From Roseovarius litorisediminis (GTDB taxonomy: Bacteria > Pseudomonadota > Alphaproteobacteria > Rhodobacterales > Rhodobacteraceae): a stretch of 64,000 nucleotides of DNA. The position numbers and the translations under genes were made by a program. The first letter of the stretch is position 1; each line of letters starts with the position of its first letter. The stretch is from NCBI RefSeq assembly GCF_900172295.1, contig NZ_FWFL01000002.1:1-64000 (forward strand), read 5' to 3'. The notes below the pieces were generated by a model, which worked only from the letters and a program-made list of their open reading frames with translations, was not told the DNA's origin and did not search any database. Positions 7,120 to 16,096 of this stretch are shown piece by piece.

Positions 7120-8949
7120 TCAGTTTTCTGATCCTTCACGAAGAAAAACTTTGGCCATCTTTCCCCATTCTTGACGCATCTCCATCAGGTCATCGTGCTT
7201 CTGAGTTTCTTCAAGCTCGTAACGAGCCCATGCCGCGAACAGCAGCCTTAGTGTATCTGATGCCCGGTGCACCCTATCGAGAAGCTCAGCGTCTGTGTCA
7301 TCATCGGTCTCGGGATTTAGTGCTTCCACAAGTTGGTCGTAGATGGGGTGATTGGTATTGAAAGTGATCTTTGTCAGGTCACCAAACTGTTTGGTTGAGA
7401 AAAAATGGTGACCATCGAGGTGACCTGTAGAAAACTGCACTTTGCGTTTTCGGCTTACTACGGCTTCAGTGATGTTCTTGGCGTCTTGGGCGGAGTAATG
7501 GTCATTCTCAACCAAATCAGTTTCAAGTTCTGTCTTGTCCTGATCTGTAAACCCCGCCTCATCAGTTTCGGTTTCGTGGCCAGATTCGGCGCGCTCACGG
7601 AACTTGTCACTTGCCTGATCGTCGACGTCAGGATCTTCGTGACGTTTCTGCGAGCTGCGTTTGCCCTTTGTCTGTGCCTTTACCCGGCGTCGAATTTCAT
7701 CAAGTTGCTCGTGAATATATTCAGTAACATCAATTAGCAGCGAACGTGGATCGCCATCTGCCTGAAGGCGCTCGCGGAATGCGGAACGTTGCTCACCAGG
7801 ATCGGCTTCGTCGGTCCAGTCGAATTGCGCCATGGCAGCAAAGGTGTTTGCGTGCTGCTTGTTGTTTGTGACACCAAATATTTCATCAAGCGCCGATGGA
7901 AATTCGACCTCAATCCCCCACCATCGTTCACGTGGGTCGTACCCAATCGTCCAACCCTTATCGAGCTCAAGCTCTCGGCGCTCACGTACGACAGAAACCC
8001 CGACGTTCCTGGAGGAGTGCTTGCCATAAGGCATTGAGCCGCGGTCTGGCGAAGATCCCCGCGTAATTGTATCCTCTTTGGCCCAACTGATCCGGACAAG
8101 AACTGTGTGAACCTCTCCGTCCAACTCGATTTCAAACGATTGATCGCCCTCTCCCCATCTTTGGAACATGGGTTCTTTGTCGAAAGGGGCAGGCGTAGAT
8201 GAATTTGGCATCAAGTACAGTGGGTCATTTACCCTTGCAGGCGCATCAAATGATGCGCCGTCTTCACTATAAGCCGCCAATCGAATGGTAAGATCACCCG
8301 CATCGATAAACTTGCGATACATCCGCCCTATGAGGACCTCAGTGTTTTCTAAAGTGGCCTTAGCGCCGCGCCATTGTAGTCTATGGTCGTCGAAATTCGA
8401 CCAAAGCACGAGTGTACCGGAAGTGCCTATGACATCGGACCTATCACGCCATTCTTGTGGCACTGGTCTTTGCTCCGGTATTGGTACCGACTTCAGAAGT
8501 CCCTGCTCAATCTCATCCACGTCGAGATAGGTCCACATCGCGTTCTGCGGCCCGGCCTGCCAGGACCAAACTTCCAAGCGCCGACACTGAGAGATCGATG
8601 AGTTGGGAAGCCCCATGCCGAAACGGCCAATTCCTTTTCGGTCCTTCAAGTGCGTGCCATTGCCGAATTGGAGCGCGATACGTAGTGTTTCCGGTGTCAT
8701 ACCGTCACCATTGTCAATGACAGCGATCTGGTCAATTCGCCGACTTTTACGTTGGTTGACCTGCTTCATTACTTCGAAACATACGACATCAACTTGTGTG
8801 GCATTAGCCTGAACTGAGTTATCTATGAGTTCGGCCAGCGCGTAGTCTGTATTTCTATATCCGCTGTCACGCATCGCGCGCACGGCAAGCTCCGGGGGAA
8901 TGATGTCGCCATTGAATCTGTTTGCTTCGTTAGCCGTAATCTGGTTCAT
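7120..8949 (-). CDS. GHKL (Hsp90-like) ATPase of the defence operon
   Basis: A 609-residue protein with an N-terminal GHKL nucleotide-binding domain: N-box AELIDNSVQA at 39-48, G1 box DNGDGM at 79-84 and G2 box GIGRFGMGLP at 106-115. This is the Hsp90/MutL/MORC type rather than a histidine kinase. Further on are an SNFDDHRLQWRGAKAT segment and a charged helical stretch (around 430-510) rich in K, E and D. The ATG at 8949 is chosen because GGGAGG lies 9 bases upstream; the frame extends further up. It overlaps the helicase gene by 20 bases and is followed after 2 bases by the PLD gene. Related ATPases occur in defence islands with helicases and nucleases. Confidence 0.8.
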   Translation of the reverse strand: MNQITANEANRFNGDIIPPELAVRAMRDSGYRNTDYALAELIDNSVQANATQVDVVCFEVMKQVNQRKSRRIDQIAVIDNGDGMTPETLRIALQFGNGTHLKDRKGIGRFGMGLPNSSISQCRRLEVWSWQAGPQNAMWTYLDVDEIEQGLLKSVPIPEQRPVPQEWRDRSDVIGTSGTLVLWSNFDDHRLQWRGAKATLENTEVLIGRMYRKFIDAGDLTIRLAAYSEDGASFDAPARVNDPLYLMPNSSTPAPFDKEPMFQRWGEGDQSFEIELDGEVHTVLVRISWAKEDTITRGSSPDRGSMPYGKHSSRNVGVSVVRERRELELDKGWTIGYDPRERWWGIEVEFPSALDEIFGVTNNKQHANTFAAMAQFDWTDEADPGEQRSAFRERLQADGDPRSLLIDVTEYIHEQLDEIRRRVKAQTKGKRSSQKRHEDPDVDDQASDKFRERAESGHETETDEAGFTDQDKTELETDLVENDHYSAQDAKNITEAVVSRKRKVQFSTGHLDGHHFFSTKQFGDLTKITFNTNHPIYDQLVEALNPETDDDTDAELLDRVHRASDTLRLLFAAWARYELEETQKHDDLMEMRQEWGKMAKVFLREGSEN

Positions 8950-10564
8950 GCCAGACATCCTCCCAGTTTTGAAATGCTTCCGCCACGCTGCCAAACCCAG
9001 GTAGATCGGGATCAGTAACCGTAATGATCTCTGCCTCTTTGTTGCCACCGGCTCGAAGACCTCGAGTCGCCCGACCAACCATTTGGCTGTACAGGACAAG
9101 CGACTTAGTTGGCCGCGCAATAATCGCGCAGCTCGTGCGTGGAGCATCGAATCCAGTGGTCAGTACGCCATAGTTCAACATGACTATCTTGCCGGACCCA
9201 CTAGATTTGTAGCGCTTGATACGTCGCTCGCGTTCGCCGCCGTCTGTTTCTCCAGCGACAAAAAGAGCTTCTATGTTCTTAATGGTCAGCATTGCTTGCA
9301 GCAGCCTTGCGTTCTCTACCGACGGGGTGAATACGATTACGCGGTCATGCCGCGTCAAGGCGTCAAAAATCGCTGACAGGATGGCTTCGTTACGCGCGGC
9401 GTCGAGACCTATTTTCTCCAGAAGGTCATCAGTGAGGTCCGGGTCGTTTTCCAGCGAGCGAATATCAGCCATGTCAAGGCAGGTTTCGGTCGGTGCTTTA
9501 AGTTGGCGAAAGTTGGGCCGAGCCAGATACTCTTGATCCATAAGGAAAGTCACCGGGTCATCATATCCGTCAATTTCAAGAACGACTTTCTGCCCTTCAA
9601 AAAAATCGGAAAGGCGCTTGTCTTCGTCAATCTCCGACCAACTACGCCCCGGTGTGGCTGTAAGGCCCAAGAGAGCATTGTCAGGGCGTTTTGAACTCAA
9701 TGCCCGCAAAACACGCGCGTAAGTAGGCGCGATTGCTTGGTGAGCTTCGTCGATAACGATCAGTGAAGCTCGATCAGCGAGAGCTAAGATCGTGTTGGCG
9801 TCCCTAGCGTCCAATGCCACCATCTTTGCCAAGCCAGCGACAAGTAAGCCATCATTCATATCCGCAAGTGGCGCGCGCTTGCTTCCCCAGAACCTCATAA
9901 GCTGCACATCGCGGTCACCTAGTGGTGCCCATGCTTTTTCAAATTCTTCCGCAGCCTGATCCAACAGCTCCCGGTTTTGTGCCAGCCAGATGACGACCGT
10001 AGGTCCGTATTCCCGCAAATGGCGGGCGGCAAGATGCATAGCTGTACGCGTTTTCCCTGCGCCCGTTGGCATGTGAAGCACTACTTTGCGCGGAGTTTTC
10101 GTTAGCGCAACTGCAACCTTGCTAGCGGCAACTCGTTGGTGAGGAAACAAGCCATAGGCTGCAGGAACATTTTGCGATGAAGGAGCGGCAAATTTTGGTG
10201 CACGTGGATCGTCGACGATCCCAAAAAAATCGAAAAGTTGGACTAGACCAATTTCGGCGATCTCTGCCTCGATGGTTTCGTAGGGACTTCGTTCTATTGT
10301 GAGGCCTAGGGTCGTGCAGAACTCACGCGCTTTGGCCAGCGGAAGCAGTCTGATAATTTTCAACCGGGTAGCGGTATCAATGAGCGCTTCTGCTGGGTCA
10401 AGAATTACTGCGGCAATGCGATTTACCTCCTTAGTTCCCAACAACCCTGGAGACATCCTTTCAACAAGTTCGATCACCGAGGACGGAAATAGCTCTTGAA
10501 CTGCTTTTGATTTTGCACTCAGCAGCAGTGCTTTCAGAGAAATACCTGGTGCTGAGCCTGTCAC
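8930..10564 (-). CDS. SF2 DEAD/DEAH-box helicase of the defence operon
   Basis: A 544-residue superfamily 2 helicase. Walker A MPTGAGKT is at 165-172, Walker B DEAH at 272-275, motif III TATP at 302-305, and motif VI QMVGRATRG at 494-502. A GLFPHQ segment just before motif I resembles the Q-motif region of RecG/type I restriction-like and UvrB-like translocases. The first 130 residues are an additional helical domain I do not recognise. The GTG start has TTGGAG nine bases upstream. It overlaps the following GHKL gene by 20 bases, so the two are probably made together. In the phosphorothioation context it is likely the translocase of a restriction arm. Confidence 0.85.
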   Translation of the reverse strand: MTGSAPGISLKALLLSAKSKAVQELFPSSVIELVERMSPGLLGTKEVNRIAAVILDPAEALIDTATRLKIIRLLPLAKAREFCTTLGLTIERSPYETIEAEIAEIGLVQLFDFFGIVDDPRAPKFAAPSSQNVPAAYGLFPHQRVAASKVAVALTKTPRKVVLHMPTGAGKTRTAMHLAARHLREYGPTVVIWLAQNRELLDQAAEEFEKAWAPLGDRDVQLMRFWGSKRAPLADMNDGLLVAGLAKMVALDARDANTILALADRASLIVIDEAHQAIAPTYARVLRALSSKRPDNALLGLTATPGRSWSEIDEDKRLSDFFEGQKVVLEIDGYDDPVTFLMDQEYLARPNFRQLKAPTETCLDMADIRSLENDPDLTDDLLEKIGLDAARNEAILSAIFDALTRHDRVIVFTPSVENARLLQAMLTIKNIEALFVAGETDGGERERRIKRYKSSGSGKIVMLNYGVLTTGFDAPRTSCAIIARPTKSLVLYSQMVGRATRGLRAGGNKEAEIITVTDPDLPGFGSVAEAFQNWEDVWHEPDYG

Positions 10565-10631
10565 GCTTCACAACTCCAATTTTTGGTTCCAGCGCTTCTT
10601 GTAACCCCAGCACCTAATACAAATACCTTCA

Positions 10632-10877
10632 TCACGGTAACAAACCAAAACTATTGAATTTCTCGTTTCCAAGTGAACTCAAATTTGCGAGTTCCATAAT
10701 AAATTGGTCAGTTTCCGTGAGTTTAAGGAGCTGCAAGTCGCAATGCAAATTACCCCGCGAGAGCTCGAGAAAATGGTACTCATATCTTCGCTTTTGAGCA
10801 GAGATGTCACCATACTGTCGAATCGACGGATCATGATCAGCGGCGCATTCTTCAAAAAAGATGCCATCACAATTCAT
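10632..10877 (-). CDS. Possible small protein (81 residues) in the defence operon
   Basis: An ATG three bases after the stop of the receiver-like gene opens an 81-codon frame, with ACGGAG about 8 bases upstream and overlapping the end of that gene. The product begins MNCDGIFFEECAADHD, carries three cysteines, and has no signal peptide or membrane span. I do not recognise it. The helicase gene begins 68 bases further on. The tight spacing and good ribosome binding site favour a real gene, the AT-rich codon use and lack of known relatives count against it. Confidence 0.4.
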   Translation of the reverse strand: MNCDGIFFEECAADHDPSIRQYGDISAQKRRYEYHFLELSRGNLHCDLQLLKLTETDQFIMELANLSSLGNEKFNSFGLLP

Positions 10878-10880
10878 CGA

Positions 10881-12821
10881 TTAAGCTCCGTCCTCAACAC
10901 TGATTTTGAAAATTAAACCTGACTTATGGAACTCGGCTCCAAGCTGGTCGACGAAGTCGGGCCCAGTCACAATCATTCCCACTTTCTCTAATTTCGGTTT
11001 TTTGTCGTCCCTCTCCGGAAGTGGTTCCCCATCTTTTAAAAGTTCTGCCGACTGCGTGGTTTTAAGTGGTAGATGGGTCCATTGGAAACCAGATCGAAAC
11101 AGCTTTCTAAGCCGGGTCTGCTCTTTGAGTTTGTTCAGCAAGGCCTTGCTGCCGTCGGGTACCGTCGCGACATCCAAGCTCAATATCGCAGCCGTGAGAT
11201 CGTTTTCACAGCTGGAATCGAAGATAAGTGTGGCAAATTTTGCCTTTCGCGGAACGAGCGCGTTGCCACGCAGCATTACACCTGCTGGTAGATTGAGTTG
11301 TAGTGAAGTTCCGTCCTTCTGTGCATAGTGAATTTCCGCGCTAAAGCGAAATGATCGTGGCAAGGGGGCCATCTCTCCCACCCTCCCAACATTTCCAAGC
11401 AGTTGCTGACGCAACCCAAGCGCGGAAACATCGCGTAGACGACCGAGAACGACTGCGTCGCCACTTGTTTTCAAGAGGTTCTTTGCCCGAGAAAGGTTGA
11501 CTGTTCGTAGGTCACCGAAGTCCCAAGTCACCTGCTGCCGCTGGGCGCCATCAATCGATAAAACTGGCGTAGTATTTCCGGAAACGCCGAGCACCGGTTT
11601 CGTCATGTCGACTTCTTCGAGCCTACCTGCGACTAAAAGCACAGTTTTTAGACCGTCCGTTCTGATCAAATCGCATTCTGGGGATGCGACAAAGAACACA
11701 AGATCATTGCGCCCAGCGAAAAATCCACGAGGCTTGATCGTAGATCCCGGTCGTGGACCCATAATGTCGCCGAAAGTGATCGGCCACACAGCACCCGTCG
11801 CATGTGACCGGCGGCTTGGATTGACGAATAGCGTACGCTCCAGAATGGCGTATGTGTCGCGGTCGTTGGAAATCATCAATGGCGGAGGATCATCAGCCAT
11901 TTCATCGAGTGGAATGGCTGCCTCCAGCACCTCACCGTGTGCTTCAATCTCGTACTGCAAAACACGATCAAAGATATCGAGCATGTAGCTTGACGTGTTT
12001 ACGCCCTCGAACCGCAAAAGCATGGTTCGAATATGCTGCAAATCATCGATATCGATCTTACGTAGTGCGCTTGACGCCTTTACAACGGCTTCTTTCGCCT
12101 TCTGTTCCCATGTGTCTACGAACCCGGCTAACGCTTGGCTATCCCCGCGATGCGCAGCCAGCGTAAGTATAAGTCCTTGCACACGTCCAGGCGTCTGGAG
12201 TTCAGGCTTTCGCAAATGTCGAAATGCTGAGGCATGCAATTGAACTTCACTACGAAACTCTTTGGCCAGTTCGTCAATTGTCGGGATTTGAGACATTAGC
12301 ACGATGGATGGAAGTGAACCGGCTCTTTGGGCAATAGCTTCCTTGAGCCGATCTACAGTTAATCGGCGGTCGTCCGCACCCTGGTGGATGCCGAGAAATA
12401 AGTCGATCAGGATCAAATCTGCAGCGGCCGCCGCATCGACAAAGTCCCGGCCATGCGTCTTGTATGGAATGCCGAGCGCGGTCAGTGCAGCTTCAGCCGA
12501 AGCCAAGAAGGGTGCATTATCTGTGGCTTTCTGCTCATAGACATCAAATAATCCACCCAAAAGATCGCGCACAGCCTCTCGATTCTGCCATAAAGCGTTG
12601 ATGAACTCTTGATCAGACCTAAGGTCGTCTCGCGCACTTGGATCGAAACCCGGCGAAAACGCTTCTATCCGCGCCGCCTCATCTCCCTGGACATCATCAA
12701 AAAAGATGTCCCACCCATCTTCGTCGAGCAGCTCTTGAGCCAATGGAATTTCATCGTATCCGTCATCTACGATAATCGCAGAGCGAATGCCCGCTTCGGC
12801 TACGCGCTTCTTATCGTTCAA
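10881..12821 (-). CDS. Receiver-like (response-regulator-type) protein of the defence operon
   Basis: A 646-residue protein whose N-terminal part resembles an enlarged receiver domain. SAIIVDDGYDE at 14-24 would give the acidic pair (D19, D20), LILIDLFLG at 136-144 the phospho-acceptor (D140), and PSIVLMS at 171-177 the following strand. The insert between strands 1 and 3 is far longer than in CheY-like receivers. The remaining 400 residues are unfamiliar and contain no known output domain. Its start overlaps the stop of the GHKL kinase-like gene as ATGA (12818-12821), so it is the natural partner of that protein. It could carry a signal from the kinase-like ATPase to the helicase/nuclease group; that is inference. 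Confidence 0.7.
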   Translation of the reverse strand: MNDKKRVAEAGIRSAIIVDDGYDEIPLAQELLDEDGWDIFFDDVQGDEAARIEAFSPGFDPSARDDLRSDQEFINALWQNREAVRDLLGGLFDVYEQKATDNAPFLASAEAALTALGIPYKTHGRDFVDAAAAADLILIDLFLGIHQGADDRRLTVDRLKEAIAQRAGSLPSIVLMSQIPTIDELAKEFRSEVQLHASAFRHLRKPELQTPGRVQGLILTLAAHRGDSQALAGFVDTWEQKAKEAVVKASSALRKIDIDDLQHIRTMLLRFEGVNTSSYMLDIFDRVLQYEIEAHGEVLEAAIPLDEMADDPPPLMISNDRDTYAILERTLFVNPSRRSHATGAVWPITFGDIMGPRPGSTIKPRGFFAGRNDLVFFVASPECDLIRTDGLKTVLLVAGRLEEVDMTKPVLGVSGNTTPVLSIDGAQRQQVTWDFGDLRTVNLSRAKNLLKTSGDAVVLGRLRDVSALGLRQQLLGNVGRVGEMAPLPRSFRFSAEIHYAQKDGTSLQLNLPAGVMLRGNALVPRKAKFATLIFDSSCENDLTAAILSLDVATVPDGSKALLNKLKEQTRLRKLFRSGFQWTHLPLKTTQSAELLKDGEPLPERDDKKPKLEKVGMIVTGPDFVDQLGAEFHKSGLIFKISVEDGA

Positions 12822-15223
12822 GACCCGTCACCCACCACTCGATAATCAAAAGTAGTAAAACGCCCTTCGTTGTTGGTGACGTCCGCATCCAAGGTGAGAG
12901 CACCACCGTTATGCTCGGCGGCTTCCTTCGCAATAAACAGACCAAGTCCGCGGCGGCGGCTCTTGTCTTTCAGCGAGAAGAAAAGGTCAAAAATCCGATC
13001 TTTGTACTGCTCGGAAATGCCTGGGCCATTGTCGGCAAACCGAACACGCGGAGGATTGTCTTCGACGGCGATGGTAAGCGCCGATTTTAGTGACATTTTT
13101 CGTTGTTTCTCGACGTCCATCCAGTAGAGAGAATTTGAGATCAAATTTTCCAGAACTTGAACCACCATACCCTTAACTGCCGAGACTTCGACAGGTTTAT
13201 CAGGCAACAAGACACTTACTTCGATATCGTGGCGCAAAAATTGGACTTCATGAGCGTCCAAAATCTCTTGGACGAGCTCATCCAGCTTGAAGCGCTCCTT
13301 GCGTTGTCGGCCAGTTACACTCAGGGGATCTAGAATACGTAACCGTTTGCTGATGCTGTTCATTGACGCACGGAGACTTTCGAGACGTTGGCGAATTTCT
13401 TCAGGTACTGCTTTCCGCTTTAAGCTGTTCAAAATATCCAGAGCGTCTTCCGCCGATCGCGTCAGTTCATGCGCCACCACCTCGACCATTAAGCCGATGC
13501 CTGCCATGGCAAGCATTTGGTCTGCATCCTTTTCCATTTCAGCAACACGTTCACGCGCTTTCGCAGCGTAACGGGAAAATTCTTCACGCATCAATTCCAA
13601 CTCTTGGACGGCTTCACGATGTTCCTTGGGAACAACTTGTCCAATTGAACGGATTGTGGCCTTCATCCGCTTTTCAAGATCGATTGTCCGGGTCTCATCA
13701 GCAATAAATGGCTCTTTGGCGTCTTTTTGTTCACGCGTAATGCGGTTCATCTCATCACGAAGCCTCTCGACAGCAAACTGAACCGTTTCCTTCAATATCG
13801 CTTCTTCAGGTGTTTGCCGAAGACCTTCTCGGTTCGTTTGGTCAATCAAACATGGGTTGGATAATCGACCAATCTCAACTTGTCCGATGAGCTGGATGCG
13901 GTTTAATGCATAGCCTTTGGATTTGAGAGCAGTTTTGTCCAATTCGAGCCAATCATCATCTTCTGAGCCATAGGGATAGACTCTGAACGCATCGCGATAA
14001 AGGCGTACGCCCATCCACTGGTCGAGCAGATTACGTAGAGCCTGATAGTCCCCTGTAGTTTTGTGCTTTCGCAATATCGAGCGGTTAAACCAATACAATT
14101 CAAAGTCGAACGGACCAACGGAGTCGAGGGCAGTATAGTCAATGTCCCGTTTATTCATTCGTCGGCGCTTTGCCTTAGGGCCCACCAAGGTTCCATACAG
14201 GACATCTGCGGTCGCGGTTTCGATACTAATTTCTTTTGGGTGGTCGAATCCGATGTTGTTCAATTCGATACGAAGTTCCAATTCGGGCCCGCTGTCGGTC
14301 TTCCGGTAATGACCACGCACGACAGCATTTGCGTGAGACAAAAAACTGTTCTCTAGACGTCGAATATTGATCCGCTTGCCATTCCAGACAACAGCGATCC
14401 GTTGGTTTCTTTGCTTGGCGAGCGGATTTACGAGCAATGAAAAGTCATCCATTGCGAGTCGGTCCACGCGTTTTTCTGCCCAGTCAGCATTCAATCTGCG
14501 AATTATGATCTCCGTGCCACTAAATTCTGGATCTCGTTTCTTGCCTCCGCGAACTGGTATGACGATAATATCTTGGATCATTTTGTCGGGATTATCAAAA
14601 GCGGACCAATCTATATCAATAAGACTGTAGTGGCTCTCTCCGGACCGCGTTGTGCGAACTGAAAGCGTATCCCCAAGCCTCATCGCTGACAGTCGGCCAA
14701 TACCTTTTTCACCCAGATAAGGAGAGTGCGACTTACCGCCCGCTAACGCAGCATCAATTTCCGTTTTTCTCGAAGACGTACCGATCACCAGAAAAACCGA
14801 GGTGAGCTCCTTAAGCGACATCCCTGATCCTGTGTCAGACACGGTTATCGAGTTCAAACCGTTTATCTGTTGTATGGCTTTAGCAATGTCTTCGAAATTT
14901 TCTGCAGCCTCGATGAGGGAATTTGCGTTATCCCAAAGCTCATCGGCTTCGGTAATTAGTTTTCCCGTGAGCCAGTCTTTCAGATCGTCGAGAGCCCAAA
15001 TATCATCTGCTTCTTCGGGGTCTTCAGCATTCAATGCCTTTAGAACCTGTGCTTTGGCTTCTTCGAAATCACGCCGTGCCAACACGATATCAAATCGTAT
15101 CGTAACGCCATTTTTGGAGCCAGCATCAATGCCGTTCTTGATCAACTCATAGAAAGCAATGGGGTCGGAACTAATTAGTTCTGATCCCAATTCGAGGACG
15201 GTTCGTGCGGTTACTTTGAACAT
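12818..15223 (-). CDS. Double-GHKL histidine-kinase-like ATPase of the defence operon
   Basis: An 801-residue soluble protein with two GHKL ATPase domains. The first is Hsp90-like: N-box FYELIKNGIDAGS at 24-36, G1 DTGSGM at 130-135 and G2 GEKGIGRLS at 171-179. The second, at the C-terminus, is of the histidine-kinase type: N-box LENLISNSLYW, FADNGPGIS from 729 and GLGLF near 759. Before it a VVAHELTRSAED segment occupies the place of the phospho-acceptor H-box, with coiled-coil-like helices around 520-600. No membrane segment is present, so any signal sensed is cytoplasmic. It follows sspD after 39 bases and overlaps the receiver-like gene by 4. Confidence 0.8.
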   Translation of the reverse strand: MFKVTARTVLELGSELISSDPIAFYELIKNGIDAGSKNGVTIRFDIVLARRDFEEAKAQVLKALNAEDPEEADDIWALDDLKDWLTGKLITEADELWDNANSLIEAAENFEDIAKAIQQINGLNSITVSDTGSGMSLKELTSVFLVIGTSSRKTEIDAALAGGKSHSPYLGEKGIGRLSAMRLGDTLSVRTTRSGESHYSLIDIDWSAFDNPDKMIQDIIVIPVRGGKKRDPEFSGTEIIIRRLNADWAEKRVDRLAMDDFSLLVNPLAKQRNQRIAVVWNGKRINIRRLENSFLSHANAVVRGHYRKTDSGPELELRIELNNIGFDHPKEISIETATADVLYGTLVGPKAKRRRMNKRDIDYTALDSVGPFDFELYWFNRSILRKHKTTGDYQALRNLLDQWMGVRLYRDAFRVYPYGSEDDDWLELDKTALKSKGYALNRIQLIGQVEIGRLSNPCLIDQTNREGLRQTPEEAILKETVQFAVERLRDEMNRITREQKDAKEPFIADETRTIDLEKRMKATIRSIGQVVPKEHREAVQELELMREEFSRYAAKARERVAEMEKDADQMLAMAGIGLMVEVVAHELTRSAEDALDILNSLKRKAVPEEIRQRLESLRASMNSISKRLRILDPLSVTGRQRKERFKLDELVQEILDAHEVQFLRHDIEVSVLLPDKPVEVSAVKGMVVQVLENLISNSLYWMDVEKQRKMSLKSALTIAVEDNPPRVRFADNGPGISEQYKDRIFDLFFSLKDKSRRRGLGLFIAKEAAEHNGGALTLDADVTNNEGRFTTFDYRVVGDGS

Positions 15224-15262
15224 GAGATGACCTTAGGTCGAAATTCTTTATTTTGTATACAA

Positions 15263-16096
15263 CTACTTATGGCACGTCAGGCATGCTTTGGCAGCTCCGC
15301 CATACACATCATCCAAGTCCAACGTTGTGTCTGGGCGCAGCGGGTTCGCCTGCAATCGCGTGCGCGCCCGGGCCAATCGCTTTTCGTGGTCCAATTTAAT
15401 CTGTTCCTGCCGTTCTGGTTGCTCAAGGTCGGTAAGAGATTCACCTTGGCTCCAAGTAAACGGCGAACCATGTTCAATGGCGTTTTTCTCATAACGCTTT
15501 GCTTCCTCGAAGGCGTCTGGGTGTTCTGTTTTCAAACGCACCCACTCAATCTTCTGCTGGAAGAAACAGAACGTACATCCACTGCGACTGCGCCATTTGT
15601 AATAATCTGGAAGTCCTAGGCCCGAACCCTCGAGGATTTCGATGACCCCTGGCTTGTCGATGCTGGCGTCTTTGAAGGGCAATCTGACCAGCAGCTTTTC
15701 TTTGTTCGATTGATATCCTTCACGATACTCCTCGTCACTGCGGATTGCTACGTAGGAGATAACGGTTTCGCCCGCCTCGAGAAACTCGCGCACCCACTTT
15801 TCAAACGGCCGCAGCTTAAGTTGGCGCGTGCACCACCTTGACTGTGCAGATGGCAGATAGCTTTTGTAGCTCTTCAGCCAATAGTCAAAATCTCGATCAG
15901 GATTCAACCGAAGAATTGGTTTGCCAAGATAGCCTTCCAGCCGAGTCAAATACTCGTAGACTTCGGGTAGTTCTTTGCCAGTATCGGTAAAGAAATACTC
16001 CACCTCGATTTCCGGGTGCCTCTGCCGCATGAAGATGGCCAATGCAGCACTGTCGCGTCCACCTGAGAGTCCTAAAACGTGTCGGGTAGTCGTCAT
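15263..16096 (-). CDS. sspD: PAPS-reductase-like ATP pyrophosphatase of DNA phosphorothioation (SspD/DndC type)
   Basis: A 277-residue protein with the PP-loop SGGRDS at 11-16, which binds ATP and activates the DNA backbone phosphate by adenylation in this family. Cysteines at 89 (WCTRQ), 174 and 177 (SGCTFC), and 272 and 275 (CLTC) could hold an Fe-S cluster and pass on sulfur. DndC/SspD proteins act with a cysteine desulfurase to put sulfur into the DNA backbone. It overlaps sspC by 4 bases (ATGA, 16093-16096). SspD is favoured over DndC because the neighbours are a DUF4007 protein and a large ATPase of the SspC type, not DndB, DndD or DndE. Confidence 0.8.
   Translation of the reverse strand: MTTTRHVLGLSGGRDSAALAIFMRQRHPEIEVEYFFTDTGKELPEVYEYLTRLEGYLGKPILRLNPDRDFDYWLKSYKSYLPSAQSRWCTRQLKLRPFEKWVREFLEAGETVISYVAIRSDEEYREGYQSNKEKLLVRLPFKDASIDKPGVIEILEGSGLGLPDYYKWRSRSGCTFCFFQQKIEWVRLKTEHPDAFEEAKRYEKNAIEHGSPFTWSQGESLTDLEQPERQEQIKLDHEKRLARARTRLQANPLRPDTTLDLDDVYGGAAKACLTCHK

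Noticed and set aside
12818..15223. Calling the double-GHKL protein a classical sensor histidine kinase
   Set aside because: It has no membrane span or PAS-type sensor, and carries a full Hsp90-type GHKL domain at the N-terminus that classical kinases lack.
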